A stretch of DNA of 43,947 bases from a virus. Within the stretch, counting starts at the first letter, position 1. Each line of letters begins with the position of its first letter. The DNA lies in IMG/VR virus record IMGVR_UViG_3300011115_000939, positions 1-43,947 of that record. One strand, 5' to 3'. This document shows positions 1 to 8,537 of this stretch, one piece after another. The notes beneath the pieces are model-generated. The model saw only the letters and a program-made list of their open reading frames with translations. It did not search any database and was not told the DNA's origin. The position numbers were made by a program, and so were the translations under genes.

Positions 1-205
1 TCAGACTTTTTGTGGGCGGCAGTTTTTTAGCGAGAAATCTTCTTTTATTTTTAAAACGGGTTTTATATTATTGAAAACCAATAAAAAAAGATGCAAAAAG
101 TTGTAAAATTGTTGCCTTTTTGTTTGTTAGTCTCGTTTAAATTTCGTAACTTTATAAGGAATTAAAAGAGGGGCGCAACCTCGCTAAACACTTGCAACAA
201 ATTTT
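1..205 (+). promoter_or_regulatory. AT-rich leader with host-type promoter
   Basis: This stretch holds no credible gene. A TTG at 124-126 is followed after 20 bases by TAACTTTA at 147-154, which differs by one base from the Bacteroidota -7 consensus TAnnTTTG at the normal spacing. Transcription would start near 160, about 45 bases before the first start codon. It would serve the 206-2618 cassette. The phage late motif TGTCCTTT is absent here, so this cassette is probably read by the ordinary host holoenzyme. The promoter call is inferred from consensus match only. Confidence 0.55.
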
Positions 206-625
206 ATGGTTACAAACACCAACGGCGTACAAAAGCCAACAGAGACAGTAGTAAAGCCAACAAACGGCACAACTGCAAAACCCGTAGTTTCAACGGTAGT
301 AGAAGCGGCAGAAATAAAACTGCAAACCCCACAACAGGAGGTACAAAAACCAAAATTACCACCCATTGAGAAGAGGATTGAAAAGTTAAAAACACTTTTG
401 GAGGTTTCAGAACGTAGGGAGAAAATAGTTGAAGCTCTCGAAAGCTTTGGCAAATTTTATATTGCCCCTACTGGCTCCAGTTGCAGCCTACGACTTACCG
501 ACAGCAACGCCAATTCTTTTACAGTTTCAAACTCTACAGTTATTGCCGAAATGGTAGAACTTGCTAAAAACAAGCTAAGAGCGGAACTGCAAGAAATAGA
601 AACGCAATTTGATTTTTCTATCTAG
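206..625 (+). CDS. hypothetical protein, coiled-coil, ssb/radC neighbour
   Basis: The 139-residue product is not assignable to a function. Residues 1-50 are low-complexity and rich in Thr, Val, Pro and Lys. Residues 50-80 form a charged helix (EKRIEKLKTLLEVSERREK) and residues 80-139 look like a small mixed alpha/beta domain ending in a helix. Proteins of this shape often sit beside ssb and radC in Bacteroidota mobile elements, so a role in DNA maintenance is possible, but this is context only. It is the first gene of a cassette with its own promoter, and a GTTAACCCC/GGGGTTAAC hairpin lies just after it. Confidence 0.65.
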   Translation: MVTNTNGVQKPTETVVKPTNGTTAKPVVSTVVEAAEIKLQTPQQEVQKPKLPPIEKRIEKLKTLLEVSERREKIVEALESFGKFYIAPTGSSCSLRLTDSNANSFTVSNSTVIAEMVELAKNKLRAELQEIETQFDFSI

Positions 626-636
626 TTTTTTTATCA

Positions 637-664
637 GTTAACCCCGCTAATGGGTGGGGTTAAC
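637..664 (+). terminator. inverted repeat between hypothetical gene and ssb
   Basis: GTTAACCCC at 637-645 pairs perfectly with GGGGTTAAC at 656-664 around a 10-base loop. No T-run follows, so it may be an attenuator, an RNA-processing or stability element, or a protein-binding dyad rather than a full terminator. It lies 29 bases before the ssb start codon. Confidence 0.45.
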
Positions 665-692
665 CCTTTATTAATCCCCTCAATTTTTAATC

Positions 693-1100
693 ATGATTAT
701 TTTATCAGTAAGCGGAAATATTACCGCAGATGCAAGCATTAAGCAAATAGGAGATAATACCCTAACATCTTTTACAGTCGCTAGCAATGAAAGATACAAA
801 GCCACAAACGGCGAAATAGTTAACGAAGTGACATATATAAGGTGCAGTATTTGGAACAATACAAAAGCAAAAGATTTGCTAGTAAAAGGGCGTAGCATTA
901 CTGCAATGGGTATTTTCAAACCTCGTAAGGCAGTAAACCAAAACGGAGAAATAGAAACCTATTTTAACCTTCGTGTTACCTTTTTTCAAGTCTTTGGAAA
1001 AAATGAAGCTAAAGAGAAAGCCCCCGAAACTTTCACAGCTTCAACGCCTGCAATGACACCAGCCGAACTAACAACAATTGAAACTGATTTGCCATTTTAA
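693..1100 (+). CDS. ssb: single-stranded DNA-binding protein
   Basis: This 135-residue protein has an OB-fold domain over about residues 1-105, beginning with a strand that ends in SVSGNITADA and containing the KDLLVKGRSITAMG segment typical of the SSB L45 region. A short linker follows, then an acidic tip ending in TDLPF, the peptide that recruits primases, helicases and repair enzymes to SSB. It would coat ssDNA during phage replication or conjugal or phage entry. It is shorter than the E. coli protein (178) because the linker is brief. It is followed after 12 bases by the RadC-like gene, so the two are likely co-transcribed. Confidence 0.9.
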   Translation: MIILSVSGNITADASIKQIGDNTLTSFTVASNERYKATNGEIVNEVTYIRCSIWNNTKAKDLLVKGRSITAMGIFKPRKAVNQNGEIETYFNLRVTFFQVFGKNEAKEKAPETFTASTPAMTPAELTTIETDLPF

Positions 1101-1112
1101 AACCCCCAAACC

Positions 1113-1586
1113 ATGAAAAAAAATAATATAGATGCAAGAGGCTTGCAAGTAGCAGAGGTGGAAATTATCTACAAAGTGACACAGAAAGCAAGCGAACGAC
1201 CTACAATAAAAGGAAGCCGAAACGCAAGCGAAATTTTTTACAGTGTGTACGACCCGAATAAAATAGCACATAAAGAATTCTTTTATGCCATGTATTTGAA
1301 CAATGCAAACGCCGTTTTATCTGTTATGAAAGTAAGCGAGGGAAGTATAAACGGTACAATTTGCGACCCGATTATAATACTACAGGCTGCCATTAAATTA
1401 AACGCACAAGCGATAATTTTAAGCCACAACCACCCAAGCGGAAACCTAACACCAAGCGAAGCAGATAAACGCATGACACAGAAAATAAAACAGAGTGCAG
1501 AACTTTTTTCTATTCGCTTATTTGACCACATCATAATTAACGCAGAAAATCAATTTTTCAGTTTTGCGGATGATGGCTTAATCTAA
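1113..1586 (+). CDS. RadC-like JAB/MPN domain protein
   Basis: The 157-residue protein contains the JAMM metal site: H105-N-H107-P-S-G followed by D118, giving the HxH(x10)D pattern, with Glu54 a candidate upstream catalytic acid. This is the RadC C-terminal domain without the helix-hairpin-helix region of full-length RadC (about 220 residues). Such stand-alone copies are very common on Bacteroidota plasmids, ICEs and phages. The enzymatic role of the family is unresolved, and despite the name it is not an established DNA-repair factor. It lies between ssb and the DUF932 gene in one operon. Confidence 0.85.
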   Translation: MKKNNIDARGLQVAEVEIIYKVTQKASERPTIKGSRNASEIFYSVYDPNKIAHKEFFYAMYLNNANAVLSVMKVSEGSINGTICDPIIILQAAIKLNAQAIILSHNHPSGNLTPSEADKRMTQKIKQSAELFSIRLFDHIIINAENQFFSFADDGLI

Positions 1587-1613
1587 TTTTTTTAATCAAT
1601 TAAACTTTTTACA

Positions 1614-2618
1614 ATGGCTCACAATATTAACAGGAACATAAACACAGGTAAAGACGCTTTTTTTTCAGTAAAAGAAAAAGCATGGCACGGGCTAGGAACA
1701 ATAGTAAACGATTACCCTACAAGTGGGGAGGCTATAATTTACGCAGGGTTAGATTATGAAGTGACAAAGAAACCCATCCAAACAACGGAGGGCGAGGATA
1801 TTACAACACACTTCGCAACAGTAAGAACCGACACCGCCCAAATATTGGGCGTAGTCGGTAGTAAGTATGAAGTAGTGCAGAATAAAACCGCCTTTTCTTT
1901 TTTCGATACCCTAGTGGATAACAACGGCATCCAATACGAAACCGCAGGAGCATTGGGAGACGGTGAGAAAATATTTATAACTGCAAAGATGCCCGAGGTT
2001 ATAAAAGTTGGGCGCAATGACTTAATAGAACAGTATATATTTTTAACTACTTCGCACGATGGCAGCGGCTCAATAATGGCAGCCTTTACGCCTATTCGCA
2101 TAGTTTGTAATAATACCCTAAACATGGCATTGAAAAACCATTCAAACGCTGTTTATATTAAACACACCGCCAACGCAGAGCAGAAACTGACAGAAGCCGC
2201 CCGGATTATAAAAATTGCAGACAGCACGAGCGAAATGTTAAAGACTGTTTTTAACAAGTGGAGCAAAACACGCATAACAGACCCCGAACTTAAAAAACTT
2301 ATTGCCCTTGCAATGTCACCAAATAAAGAAGTATTTGAAGCGGTCGCAACCGAAAAAAAGGCTTTTGAATTTAGCAGACAATTTCAGGAAGTTTGCGGGC
2401 AAGTTTTTGAGTATGCAATGACAAGCGAAACCCAACAAATGGAAACAACCGCAGGCACTTTATTTGGTGCTTACAATTCAATAACAGGGTATTATCAGAA
2501 TGTAAACACATACAAGACAGACAGCCAGAAACTAAACAGCATACTTTTTGGCACAGGCTTAGAACGTACTAAAAAAGCTTTTGAAATATGTTTAGAGGTA
2601 AATGATTTTTTAAGTTAA
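1614..2618 (+). CDS. DUF932 (phage/plasmid-like protein TIGR03299) family
   Basis: The 334-residue product shows the family hallmarks: an N-terminal KAWHGLG segment (residues 22-28), the YEVVQN motif near residue 85, a central TSHDGSGS segment and the CNNTL motif near residue 166. The family is widespread on phages and plasmids, and its biochemical role is not established. It is the last gene of the ssb-radC cassette and is followed at once by a strong terminator. Family assignment is secure; function is not inferred. Confidence 0.88.
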   Translation: MAHNINRNINTGKDAFFSVKEKAWHGLGTIVNDYPTSGEAIIYAGLDYEVTKKPIQTTEGEDITTHFATVRTDTAQILGVVGSKYEVVQNKTAFSFFDTLVDNNGIQYETAGALGDGEKIFITAKMPEVIKVGRNDLIEQYIFLTTSHDGSGSIMAAFTPIRIVCNNTLNMALKNHSNAVYIKHTANAEQKLTEAARIIKIADSTSEMLKTVFNKWSKTRITDPELKKLIALAMSPNKEVFEAVATEKKAFEFSRQFQEVCGQVFEYAMTSETQQMETTAGTLFGAYNSITGYYQNVNTYKTDSQKLNSILFGTGLERTKKAFEICLEVNDFLS

Positions 2619-2639
2619 TACAGCCCCCACGCTTACCCG

Positions 2640-2729
2640 GTAGCCGTTCCCAGATATGGGGCGGCTACTTTTTTTTTCTAGCTTCGCTCCACTCCTACGT
2701 CATTGCGCTCGCTCGAAAAAAAAAGTAGC
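2640..2729 (+). terminator. strong rho-independent terminator with nested long inverted repeat
   Basis: GTAGCCG (2640-2646) pairs with CGGCTAC (2662-2668), with an inner CCC/GGG stem, and nine T residues follow directly (2669-2677). A second inverted repeat overlaps it: GCTACTTTTTTTTTC (2664-2678) is the exact reverse complement of GAAAAAAAAAGTAGC (2715-2729). The two arms could form a larger alternative hairpin, so termination may work from both sides. The element separates the ssb-radC-DUF932 cassette from late region I. Confidence 0.85.
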
Positions 2730-2759
2730 GTTTATGGTGTCTTCGACGGGTTGTTTTTT

Positions 2760-2795
2760 TGTCCTTTTGCCACCCTCAATCTAATGCCACTTTAG
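2760..2795 (+). promoter_or_regulatory. phage late promoter 1 (portal operon)
   Basis: TGTCCTTT at 2760-2767 is followed by a 20-base spacer and the -7-like box CACTTTAG at 2788-2795. The start codon at 2800 is exactly 40 bases from the motif start. From the motif to the end of the -7 box, 35 of the 36 bases are identical to promoter 3 at 9527 (the tenth base is G here and A there), so the two are recent duplicates. Confidence 0.75.
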
Positions 2796-2799
2796 CATT

Positions 2800-3114
2800 A
2801 TGGCAATAGATTTAAAGCGTGTTATTGAAATAGTAGAAAGCGGAGATTGGATAAGTCTCTGTTTTGTTACTGCCGATACAAAACGTGGCAATGGCGGCAA
2901 GTCAATAGAGCTTAAAAGATGCCGCATTGCTCGAAATAGACAGCCTAATGCCAATAAATCAACCTCAAATACTATTCCTTCAGCTAGTAATGCTACCGCT
3001 AGAAATCCACAGCACAACTACCACTTTACCCGTAACCTAGAACTACCCAATAAAAGGTTAGTGAAGGTACATCCACTATTAATTTTTCAAATAAACAACC
3101 AGCAAGTTATATGA
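2800..3114 (+). CDS. hypothetical phage protein upstream of portal
   Basis: The 104-residue basic protein has an N-terminal segment (VIEIVESGDWISLCFVTAD) followed by a GNGGK motif, and ends with KVHPLLIFQINNQQVI. Small proteins of this layout recur directly before the portal gene in Bacteroidota phages; their role is unknown. The start codon is the one placed 40 bases after the late promoter motif, implying a leaderless message. The stop overlaps the next start (ATGA at 3111-3114), consistent with coupled translation of this gene and the portal. Confidence 0.7.
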   Translation: MAIDLKRVIEIVESGDWISLCFVTADTKRGNGGKSIELKRCRIARNRQPNANKSTSNTIPSASNATARNPQHNYHFTRNLELPNKRLVKVHPLLIFQINNQQVI

Positions 3115-4598
3115 ACTATGACGACGATATTGTATTAGATGGTCCTGTTGCTTACATGAAATCAAGCCAGTCTGCTGTCTTTTTTTCTAAGACAAACGGA
3201 AGTGCTGGAACATTCAATTCTACTGGATTAAAAGGAACTGCCGCGCCCATCAGGAAGCTAATGAACCTTATTGATGTGGCACTATGGGGCGAAGACAATC
3301 GCTTTCCGCAAAACATAGAGCAGCAAATGGCTTATTGTGGTATCGGTAAATCTGCTCTAGGACGCAAAGCTCGCAGACTGTGGGGCAATGGAATAATGGC
3401 AGGAAAGATTACTGGGTATAAGGACGATGGTAGTGAAATATTCACCCCAATGCAACCAGGAGAAAACAAGGACTTGTTTAAAATGATGAACAGCCCTCAA
3501 TACTATCGCTTCTGGACTGAATATCTATTAGATTGGGCTTGGTTTGGTAATGTATTCCCTGAAGCAATATTTTCAAAAGATACAAAAAAGATTACTGGAT
3601 GGGTACACCAAGAATCTTGCGATTGCCGGTTCAAGCAAATGGACGATAAAGGCGACATTAGTTCTGTCTTCCTTACCAAAATGTGGGGAATGTCTGGCGA
3701 CCAGTTCTCTAAGTTCGACCCAAAAAGGGTAATGAGAGGCTTGATTCAAAACCCTGTCAATCTGGAGAATGTATTGCCTGTTGATGGCAATTTGCTAAAA
3801 CAATTGGATTGCGCTGATATGTACAATCCGGTTGAATCACTTAAAGCCATTGCAGAAAGGCAGTTATCCGAGCGTGGGTTAGGTGGGTTCAAATCGGCTA
3901 TTGTTCCAAATAATTATCCTTCACCTAACAAGACTTACTATCAGCTTCCTGCATGGGACGGGGCAAGGCTTTCAGGATGGGTTGAAATCGCTTGCAAAAT
4001 ACCTAACCTCATAAAAACCATGTACGAAAAAGCTTTCAATATCAAATACCATATTCAGATACCAGAGAAATACTTTGAGAAGAAATATGGTATTGAGAAG
4101 TGGGAGGCAATGGCGGCAGATGGTACACAGGCAAAAGCTAAAAAGAACCTGTTGCAGGAAATGAACGACTTTCTTTCTGGAAGTGAAAATGCCTTCAAAA
4201 CATTCATTTCATTCTTTGATGTTGACCCTCAGACACAAAAGGAATACGGACTCATCAAGATTGAGGCCATTGAAGATAAAACCAACCTTGACAAGGAATT
4301 GATGACCACCACCGCCGCCAATGTTGAAATATTGATGGCAATGGATGTACATCCTAGTGAAATGAGTGCAGGCTCACCAAGCAGCTCGCACCAATCAGGA
4401 GGTGGCTCTGGTTCAGATATTCGTGAAGCTGGACTAAATAATACAAGCTTGCTACACCTTGAAAGGCAATTGGCACTGTCTCCACTATATATCACTCGTG
4501 ATTTTAACGAGTGGGATAATGATCTAGTTTTTCGTTTTCGTGATGTTGTATTAACAACACTTGATAAAGGAACAGGCACACAAAAAAAGGTTTCTTAA
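3111..4598 (+). CDS. portal protein
   Basis: This 495-residue protein is best read as the portal, the dodecameric ring through which DNA is packaged and ejected and to which the tail attaches. The length fits HK97-type portals. Evidence: an N-terminal region with repeated aromatic and Arg-rich helices, a central WTEYLLDWAWFGNVF membrane-like helix typical of portal wing regions, and a C-terminal segment with VEILMAMDVHPSEMSAGSP followed by a Gly/Ser-rich SGGGSGSDIREAG stretch, matching the usual portal helix and tunnel-loop pattern. It lies just before a connector-like gene. The assignment is from pattern and position rather than a unique motif. Confidence 0.75.
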   Translation: MNYDDDIVLDGPVAYMKSSQSAVFFSKTNGSAGTFNSTGLKGTAAPIRKLMNLIDVALWGEDNRFPQNIEQQMAYCGIGKSALGRKARRLWGNGIMAGKITGYKDDGSEIFTPMQPGENKDLFKMMNSPQYYRFWTEYLLDWAWFGNVFPEAIFSKDTKKITGWVHQESCDCRFKQMDDKGDISSVFLTKMWGMSGDQFSKFDPKRVMRGLIQNPVNLENVLPVDGNLLKQLDCADMYNPVESLKAIAERQLSERGLGGFKSAIVPNNYPSPNKTYYQLPAWDGARLSGWVEIACKIPNLIKTMYEKAFNIKYHIQIPEKYFEKKYGIEKWEAMAADGTQAKAKKNLLQEMNDFLSGSENAFKTFISFFDVDPQTQKEYGLIKIEAIEDKTNLDKELMTTTAANVEILMAMDVHPSEMSAGSPSSSHQSGGGSGSDIREAGLNNTSLLHLERQLALSPLYITRDFNEWDNDLVFRFRDVVLTTLDKGTGTQKKVS

Positions 4599-4608
4599 AA
4601 CTTAGAAT

Positions 4609-5625
4609 ATGTTATTTAAAAAAATTGAAGAAGTTTTAGAGTTCGCAGAAATGACTGCTAGTGTAAACTTTGCTTCCATTCATGGAACCATCAGAAACAT
4701 AGAGCAATGGCATTTAGTCCCTATTCTAGATAAGGCACTTTACACCAGTTTACACAATGCGTATCAGGATGTAACAGATGAAGAGGACCTATCGGCAGCT
4801 AATAAAAACTTGCTGCTTTGGTGTCGCTATGTTATCGGCTCTTATCTGTGCTACCACTATGCACCAAAAGCAGAGGTAAGCCTATCCGATGGTGGAGTAA
4901 GAAGACTGGAAACGGATAAGGCAAAAACAGCCTTTCAGTACCAGGTTAAAAACTTTAGAGACCAACACCTCAGAGAAGCTGAGCAGCATTGTGAGAGCCT
5001 TTATTCTTTCCTTGATGAGAATAAAGATGATTACCCAACTTGGACTTCAAGCAAATCATACACCGCATACAAGAAACTATTTATAAAATCGGCTACCGAG
5101 TTCAATGAACTTTACACCACTGCATCTCCTTTCAGGAATTTCTTTGCCATGCGCTTTAAAATGGTAGATGTAGAAATACAAATGATTAAGCCAGCACTAA
5201 CAAGCCCTTTGTTTGCTGCACTCAAGGAAAAAGATTTATCTGCTCCTGAAACTTTCACTGATGCTGAAACGGAGCTTCTCTCCTACCTAAAAAAAGCTAT
5301 TGCTTACTACACAGTGGCTTATGCTCTACCCTATGTTGCTGTCCGATTCGATGAAAATGGCATTACCATCACATCAGAACAAGGGCGTAGTACCAATGAT
5401 AACCTTGGTAAAATGGGCGATGCAGGGGATGTAAAGATTAGTAACCTAATCAAAAAATGCACTGAAGATGGAAGGCAATGGCTTAAAACCGCCACGGATT
5501 ATATCAATGCCAACTTAGATGAATTCCCTTCATTTGAAGTGCCTACAGTCGTTGAAGTAGAAAACAAATTGGAAGATGCTAATTCATCCAACAATGAATT
5601 AAATGGAAGTTTCGGGTTGGTATAG
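4609..5625 (+). CDS. hypothetical head-tail region protein
   Basis: The 338-residue product is predominantly helical, with two similar-looking halves: an N-terminal part including WHLVPILDKALYTSLHNAYQ and a C-terminal part including LSYLKKAIAYYTVAYALPYVAVRF. It resembles proteins found next to the portal in other Bacteroidota phages (possibly the DUF6712 group), which are proposed head-tail adaptors. It is 10 bases downstream of the portal in the same operon. The family name is a memory-based guess; no catalytic motif is visible. Confidence 0.6.
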   Translation: MLFKKIEEVLEFAEMTASVNFASIHGTIRNIEQWHLVPILDKALYTSLHNAYQDVTDEEDLSAANKNLLLWCRYVIGSYLCYHYAPKAEVSLSDGGVRRLETDKAKTAFQYQVKNFRDQHLREAEQHCESLYSFLDENKDDYPTWTSSKSYTAYKKLFIKSATEFNELYTTASPFRNFFAMRFKMVDVEIQMIKPALTSPLFAALKEKDLSAPETFTDAETELLSYLKKAIAYYTVAYALPYVAVRFDENGITITSEQGRSTNDNLGKMGDAGDVKISNLIKKCTEDGRQWLKTATDYINANLDEFPSFEVPTVVEVENKLEDANSSNNELNGSFGLV

Positions 5626-5631
5626 ATTTTT

Positions 5632-5667
5632 TGTCCTTTTATAGCCATGGCCATAGAAGCATTTTTG
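5632..5667 (+). promoter_or_regulatory. phage late promoter 2 (tail fibre)
   Basis: TGTCCTTT at 5632-5639, a 20-base spacer, then CATTTTTG at 5660-5667. The start codon at 5686 gives a leader of roughly 15 bases. The spacer contains the near-palindrome TATAGCCATGGCCATA. Confidence 0.7.
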
Positions 5668-5685
5668 AAAAGCAAACAGTAAGTA

Positions 5686-6072
5686 ATGGGTAAGAAGATA
5701 AACGAATTAAATACAGCTACCGAAGTTAATAATGGTACACTATTATTCGTGGGCAATCCATCCAATGGAAGTCTCAAAAAGATTTCTTTACAGTCATTAT
5801 CAAAATATGTCAACTGCGATAAACTAGAACCAGGTACAACTAGCTATTATGTAGAAGCCGACACAATAATTAAAGGTTTCTGGTTTCAGGGTGGTAGTGA
5901 ATCGGATATATCTGTTGGTAATGATGAAGGGCTAGATGATCTAGTTGAATCTGGACACTTACCAGAGAATGACGATTTAGTTTTTGAAGTATTTCTAAAA
6001 TTCAGAAATCCACAATGGATATACTTTACTGGTATGCAAGAGGATACCGTTGTAATCATCTATAAATTATAA
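5686..6072 (+). CDS. probable tail/virion appendage protein
   Basis: The 128-residue protein starts with KINELNTATEVNNGTLLFVG and continues KKISLQSLSKYV. This layout, two short strands followed by an ISL-x-L helix, is the common N-terminal module by which phage tail fibres and appendage proteins attach to the virion. The rest is acidic and ends in a beta-rich segment. It is the first gene after late promoter 2 and lies two bases before the fibre-like gene, so it may be its adaptor. No enzymatic motif is visible. Confidence 0.55.
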   Translation: MGKKINELNTATEVNNGTLLFVGNPSNGSLKKISLQSLSKYVNCDKLEPGTTSYYVEADTIIKGFWFQGGSESDISVGNDEGLDDLVESGHLPENDDLVFEVFLKFRNPQWIYFTGMQEDTVVIIYKL

Positions 6073-6074
6073 TT

Positions 6075-7601
6075 ATGAAGAAAATCTTATTATTTAGTTT
6101 ACTACTTTCTTTTTGTTCAATTGTGTTTTCACAAACACAAGTTGACAGCATCAAGGTAAAGACATCATTAACCTTAGCAGGTAAGCGTGTAACTACCATC
6201 AGAAATGATACCATTACTAGGGCTACGGATAGTGAGGAACTAATTACTAAGGCGGCGGCAAGGAAGTTAGGCGGTGGCTCATCCTTTGACCCATCCACCC
6301 CACAAACCATTACTGCTCCTTGGTGGAAGTTTAAAAACAATATCCAAATAGGAGAAAATGGTTCAAGTGGATTATTTACCAACAATACCGTTACCACTAT
6401 TGGCGATTGGGCTAATGATGGCGCAAATATTACTGTTGATGCAGGTAATGGAAGCATACAATCTTGGGGGAATTTTGAAGTATGGGGTACTGTAGGCGAG
6501 AATGATTATGCAACTAAAAATGCGCTAATTAATAGTGATGGTAGTGGCTATTTTGCTAATGGTTTGATAAATTTATATGCTAGCGGTCGTGGTGATTTTG
6601 CTGATGGTAATATAGCTTTAAAAGAAGACGGTGGAGCGTTTTTTGCAAATGTCAAAGCTGCAATAGATGGATATAATGGAGCAGTTCATTTTGACAATTA
6701 CAATATAAATTCTGACGGGTATGGAAACTTATCTGTTAATGAATTATATAATAACAACATGACCATTTATCAAAATGGTCAAATAGATGTAGCAGAAGCA
6801 ATAGACTTATACCCTAGTGGTAGGGCTGATTTTGCAAGTGGAAAGTCTCGACTTGAAGCCGACGGTGGAGGGCATTTAGCTAATTGGGCTATCTATTGGG
6901 ATGCTGCTGGCAATCTTAGTAATGATAACAATGGAGCATGGAGTATTGGGCATGAAGGGGCGGCATCGTTTCGAAGTATAGGAACTAGCTACTATGATGG
7001 TGATAATGGCTATACTAAAGAGTTTAATTTAAGTACATACGAAATAAATGGCAATATAAATAATAATGAAGGTGCTATCAATTATTGGAGTTTAGGCACA
7101 TCAGGATTTTCTATCGGTAATTCAAATGATGGTGGAGAAACTTGGATAGCTTGGGGGATAGATGGTACTGGCAACGCTACTTTATCGAGTGCTTCGGTTG
7201 GTGGTTTAATTACAAGTCGTGGAATATCAATAAATAACGACGATGATGTAGAAGTAGCTTATATAAGTAATGTAGGACAAATCGCTTTTGATAATTATCT
7301 AATATATAGCGATGGTGAAGGATTATTTACCGCAGTAAGTTTTAGTGGAGGCTCTGTAAGTTTTGACGGAGGGGGATTTACAAGTGATGGAGATGGTAAT
7401 ATAAGTGCCAATAGCATTACTATAGGTGGAGGTCAATCTTCATTAGATAATGGACTAATAAGTACTGATGGTGCTGGTAACTTGGCAGCGGAAACATTAA
7501 GTGCTAATAACGGAGCAAACGGAACATTTACGAGTTCTGATAGTAAGGTAGTTACTGTGGTTAATGGAATTGTAACAAGCATAGACTACTTCTTTCAATA
7601 G
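6075..7601 (+). CDS. tail-fibre/adhesin-like repeat protein with Sec signal peptide
   Basis: The 508-residue protein begins with a clear Sec signal (MKK, hydrophobic core, FCSIVFS then Gln; cleavage predicted after residue 19). From about residue 120 it is built of 16-25-residue imperfect repeats, with recurring units such as SDGSGYFANG, ASGRGDFADG, PSGRADFASG and STDGAGNLAAET. These are typical of beta-helical receptor-binding fibres. It is Gly, Asn and Asp rich with almost no Cys. It is likely the receptor-binding or adhesion protein. The export signal is unusual for a virion protein made in the cytoplasm and is treated as a separate finding. Confidence 0.7.
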   Translation: MKKILLFSLLLSFCSIVFSQTQVDSIKVKTSLTLAGKRVTTIRNDTITRATDSEELITKAAARKLGGGSSFDPSTPQTITAPWWKFKNNIQIGENGSSGLFTNNTVTTIGDWANDGANITVDAGNGSIQSWGNFEVWGTVGENDYATKNALINSDGSGYFANGLINLYASGRGDFADGNIALKEDGGAFFANVKAAIDGYNGAVHFDNYNINSDGYGNLSVNELYNNNMTIYQNGQIDVAEAIDLYPSGRADFASGKSRLEADGGGHLANWAIYWDAAGNLSNDNNGAWSIGHEGAASFRSIGTSYYDGDNGYTKEFNLSTYEINGNINNNEGAINYWSLGTSGFSIGNSNDGGETWIAWGIDGTGNATLSSASVGGLITSRGISINNDDDVEVAYISNVGQIAFDNYLIYSDGEGLFTAVSFSGGSVSFDGGGFTSDGDGNISANSITIGGGQSSLDNGLISTDGAGNLAAETLSANNGANGTFTSSDSKVVTVVNGIVTSIDYFFQ

Positions 7602-7627
7602 TTTTTTCACTTTTTCAAATAAATACA

Positions 7628-7978
7628 ATGAAACGTTTAATGACAATCCTCGCTATGGTGGTAATAGCAACAATGGTATCTGTAGTAAGTAAGGCGCAGT
7701 ATGCACCACAAGGGCAGAGCCAAAAGCCAATTGTGAAAGCAATTGATAGTGTGCAGATTGCAGGAGTGCCGGTGAACTTTATGTCTATCGCCATCACTAG
7801 CTTAACTGATAGTGTAGCAACGGTACAGAGTTCTTTGCGCTATGTTGGTACTGGAAGGGTTACAAGTGTTGGGCAGATTTCTTTTAGAGACACACTTAAT
7901 ACTACGCCTTCCATTGGTATGAGTATCAATTCGGCAGCTAGTAGAGTGGCGGCAAAGCATGGGGTGAGGTTGAAGTAA
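7628..7978 (+). CDS. secreted hypothetical protein
   Basis: The 116-residue product has a Sec signal peptide (MKR, then a hydrophobic stretch ending VSVVSKA before Gln-Tyr; cleavage near residue 22). The mature part contains PIVKAIDSVQIAGVPVNF and a Ser/Thr-rich middle, with a basic C-terminus. No known domain is recognised. It sits between the fibre-like gene and the lysis genes, so it could be an adhesin accessory or a periplasmic lysis factor. Confidence 0.6.
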   Translation: MKRLMTILAMVVIATMVSVVSKAQYAPQGQSQKPIVKAIDSVQIAGVPVNFMSIAITSLTDSVATVQSSLRYVGTGRVTSVGQISFRDTLNTTPSIGMSINSAASRVAAKHGVRLK

Positions 7979-8029
7979 CCAACCCCCACTCCTATCAATC
8001 AGTTTTATATCTATTTCAATTTTAATTTA

Positions 8030-8275
8030 ATGGAAGCTAGAAAGCCATTTATATCGAGGACGGTTACAGTTGGGGAACTAATAGGGTTTATTATTACTAT
8101 TACCGTAATATGCTTCTCTACCTACATAGGTATTGATAAACGTGTGACTATCCTTGAGCAAGAGTACTTGCAGGAGAAGGAGAATAGAATGGACATTAAA
8201 GCAGACCTTAAAACATTGATTGAAGGACAAAAGAGTATTCAGATTTCATTACAAAATAAAATGGACAGAAAATGA
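8030..8275 (+). CDS. single-pass membrane protein, holin/spanin-like
   Basis: The 81-residue protein has one transmembrane helix (about residues 15-36, LIGFIITITVICFSTYIGI) followed by a charged coiled-coil (residues 40-80). This topology is shared by small phage lysis proteins such as XhlA-type partners and inner-membrane spanins. Its stop codon overlaps the start of the next gene (ATGA), and a holin-like gene and lysin follow. Its exact role within the lysis cassette cannot be told from sequence. Confidence 0.6.
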   Translation: MEARKPFISRTVTVGELIGFIITITVICFSTYIGIDKRVTILEQEYLQEKENRMDIKADLKTLIEGQKSIQISLQNKMDRK

Positions 8276-8526
8276 AAGAGTTAATCAACAGATTTCAGTC
8301 GCCTACACCGGGCTTCTTTAAGAAACTGATAAGGGTAGGGGTAATAATTGGAACTATTGGGGCTGGTATAATTACCGCACCAGTATCATTACCTGCATTG
8401 GTAGTAACAGTAGGTGGCTATATGGCTGCTATTGGTGGTGTGGCTGCCACTGTATCTAAGCTTGCAGTGGATGATAATGCGAAGATTGATGCTGGTAATG
8501 TAGAGGATACAAATACTTCAAAATAA
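8272..8526 (+). CDS. putative holin
   Basis: The 84-residue protein has a basic amphipathic N-terminus (residues 1-22) and two closely spaced hydrophobic segments, about 23-42 and 46-66, rich in Gly and Ala, followed by an acidic soluble tail. This matches small two-helix holins of Bacteroidota phages, which would form inner-membrane lesions that release or activate the lysin encoded 11 bases downstream. The assignment depends on topology and on the lysin neighbour. Confidence 0.65.
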   Translation: MKELINRFQSPTPGFFKKLIRVGVIIGTIGAGIITAPVSLPALVVTVGGYMAAIGGVAATVSKLAVDDNAKIDAGNVEDTNTSK

Positions 8527-8537
8527 TCTTTAAGGCT

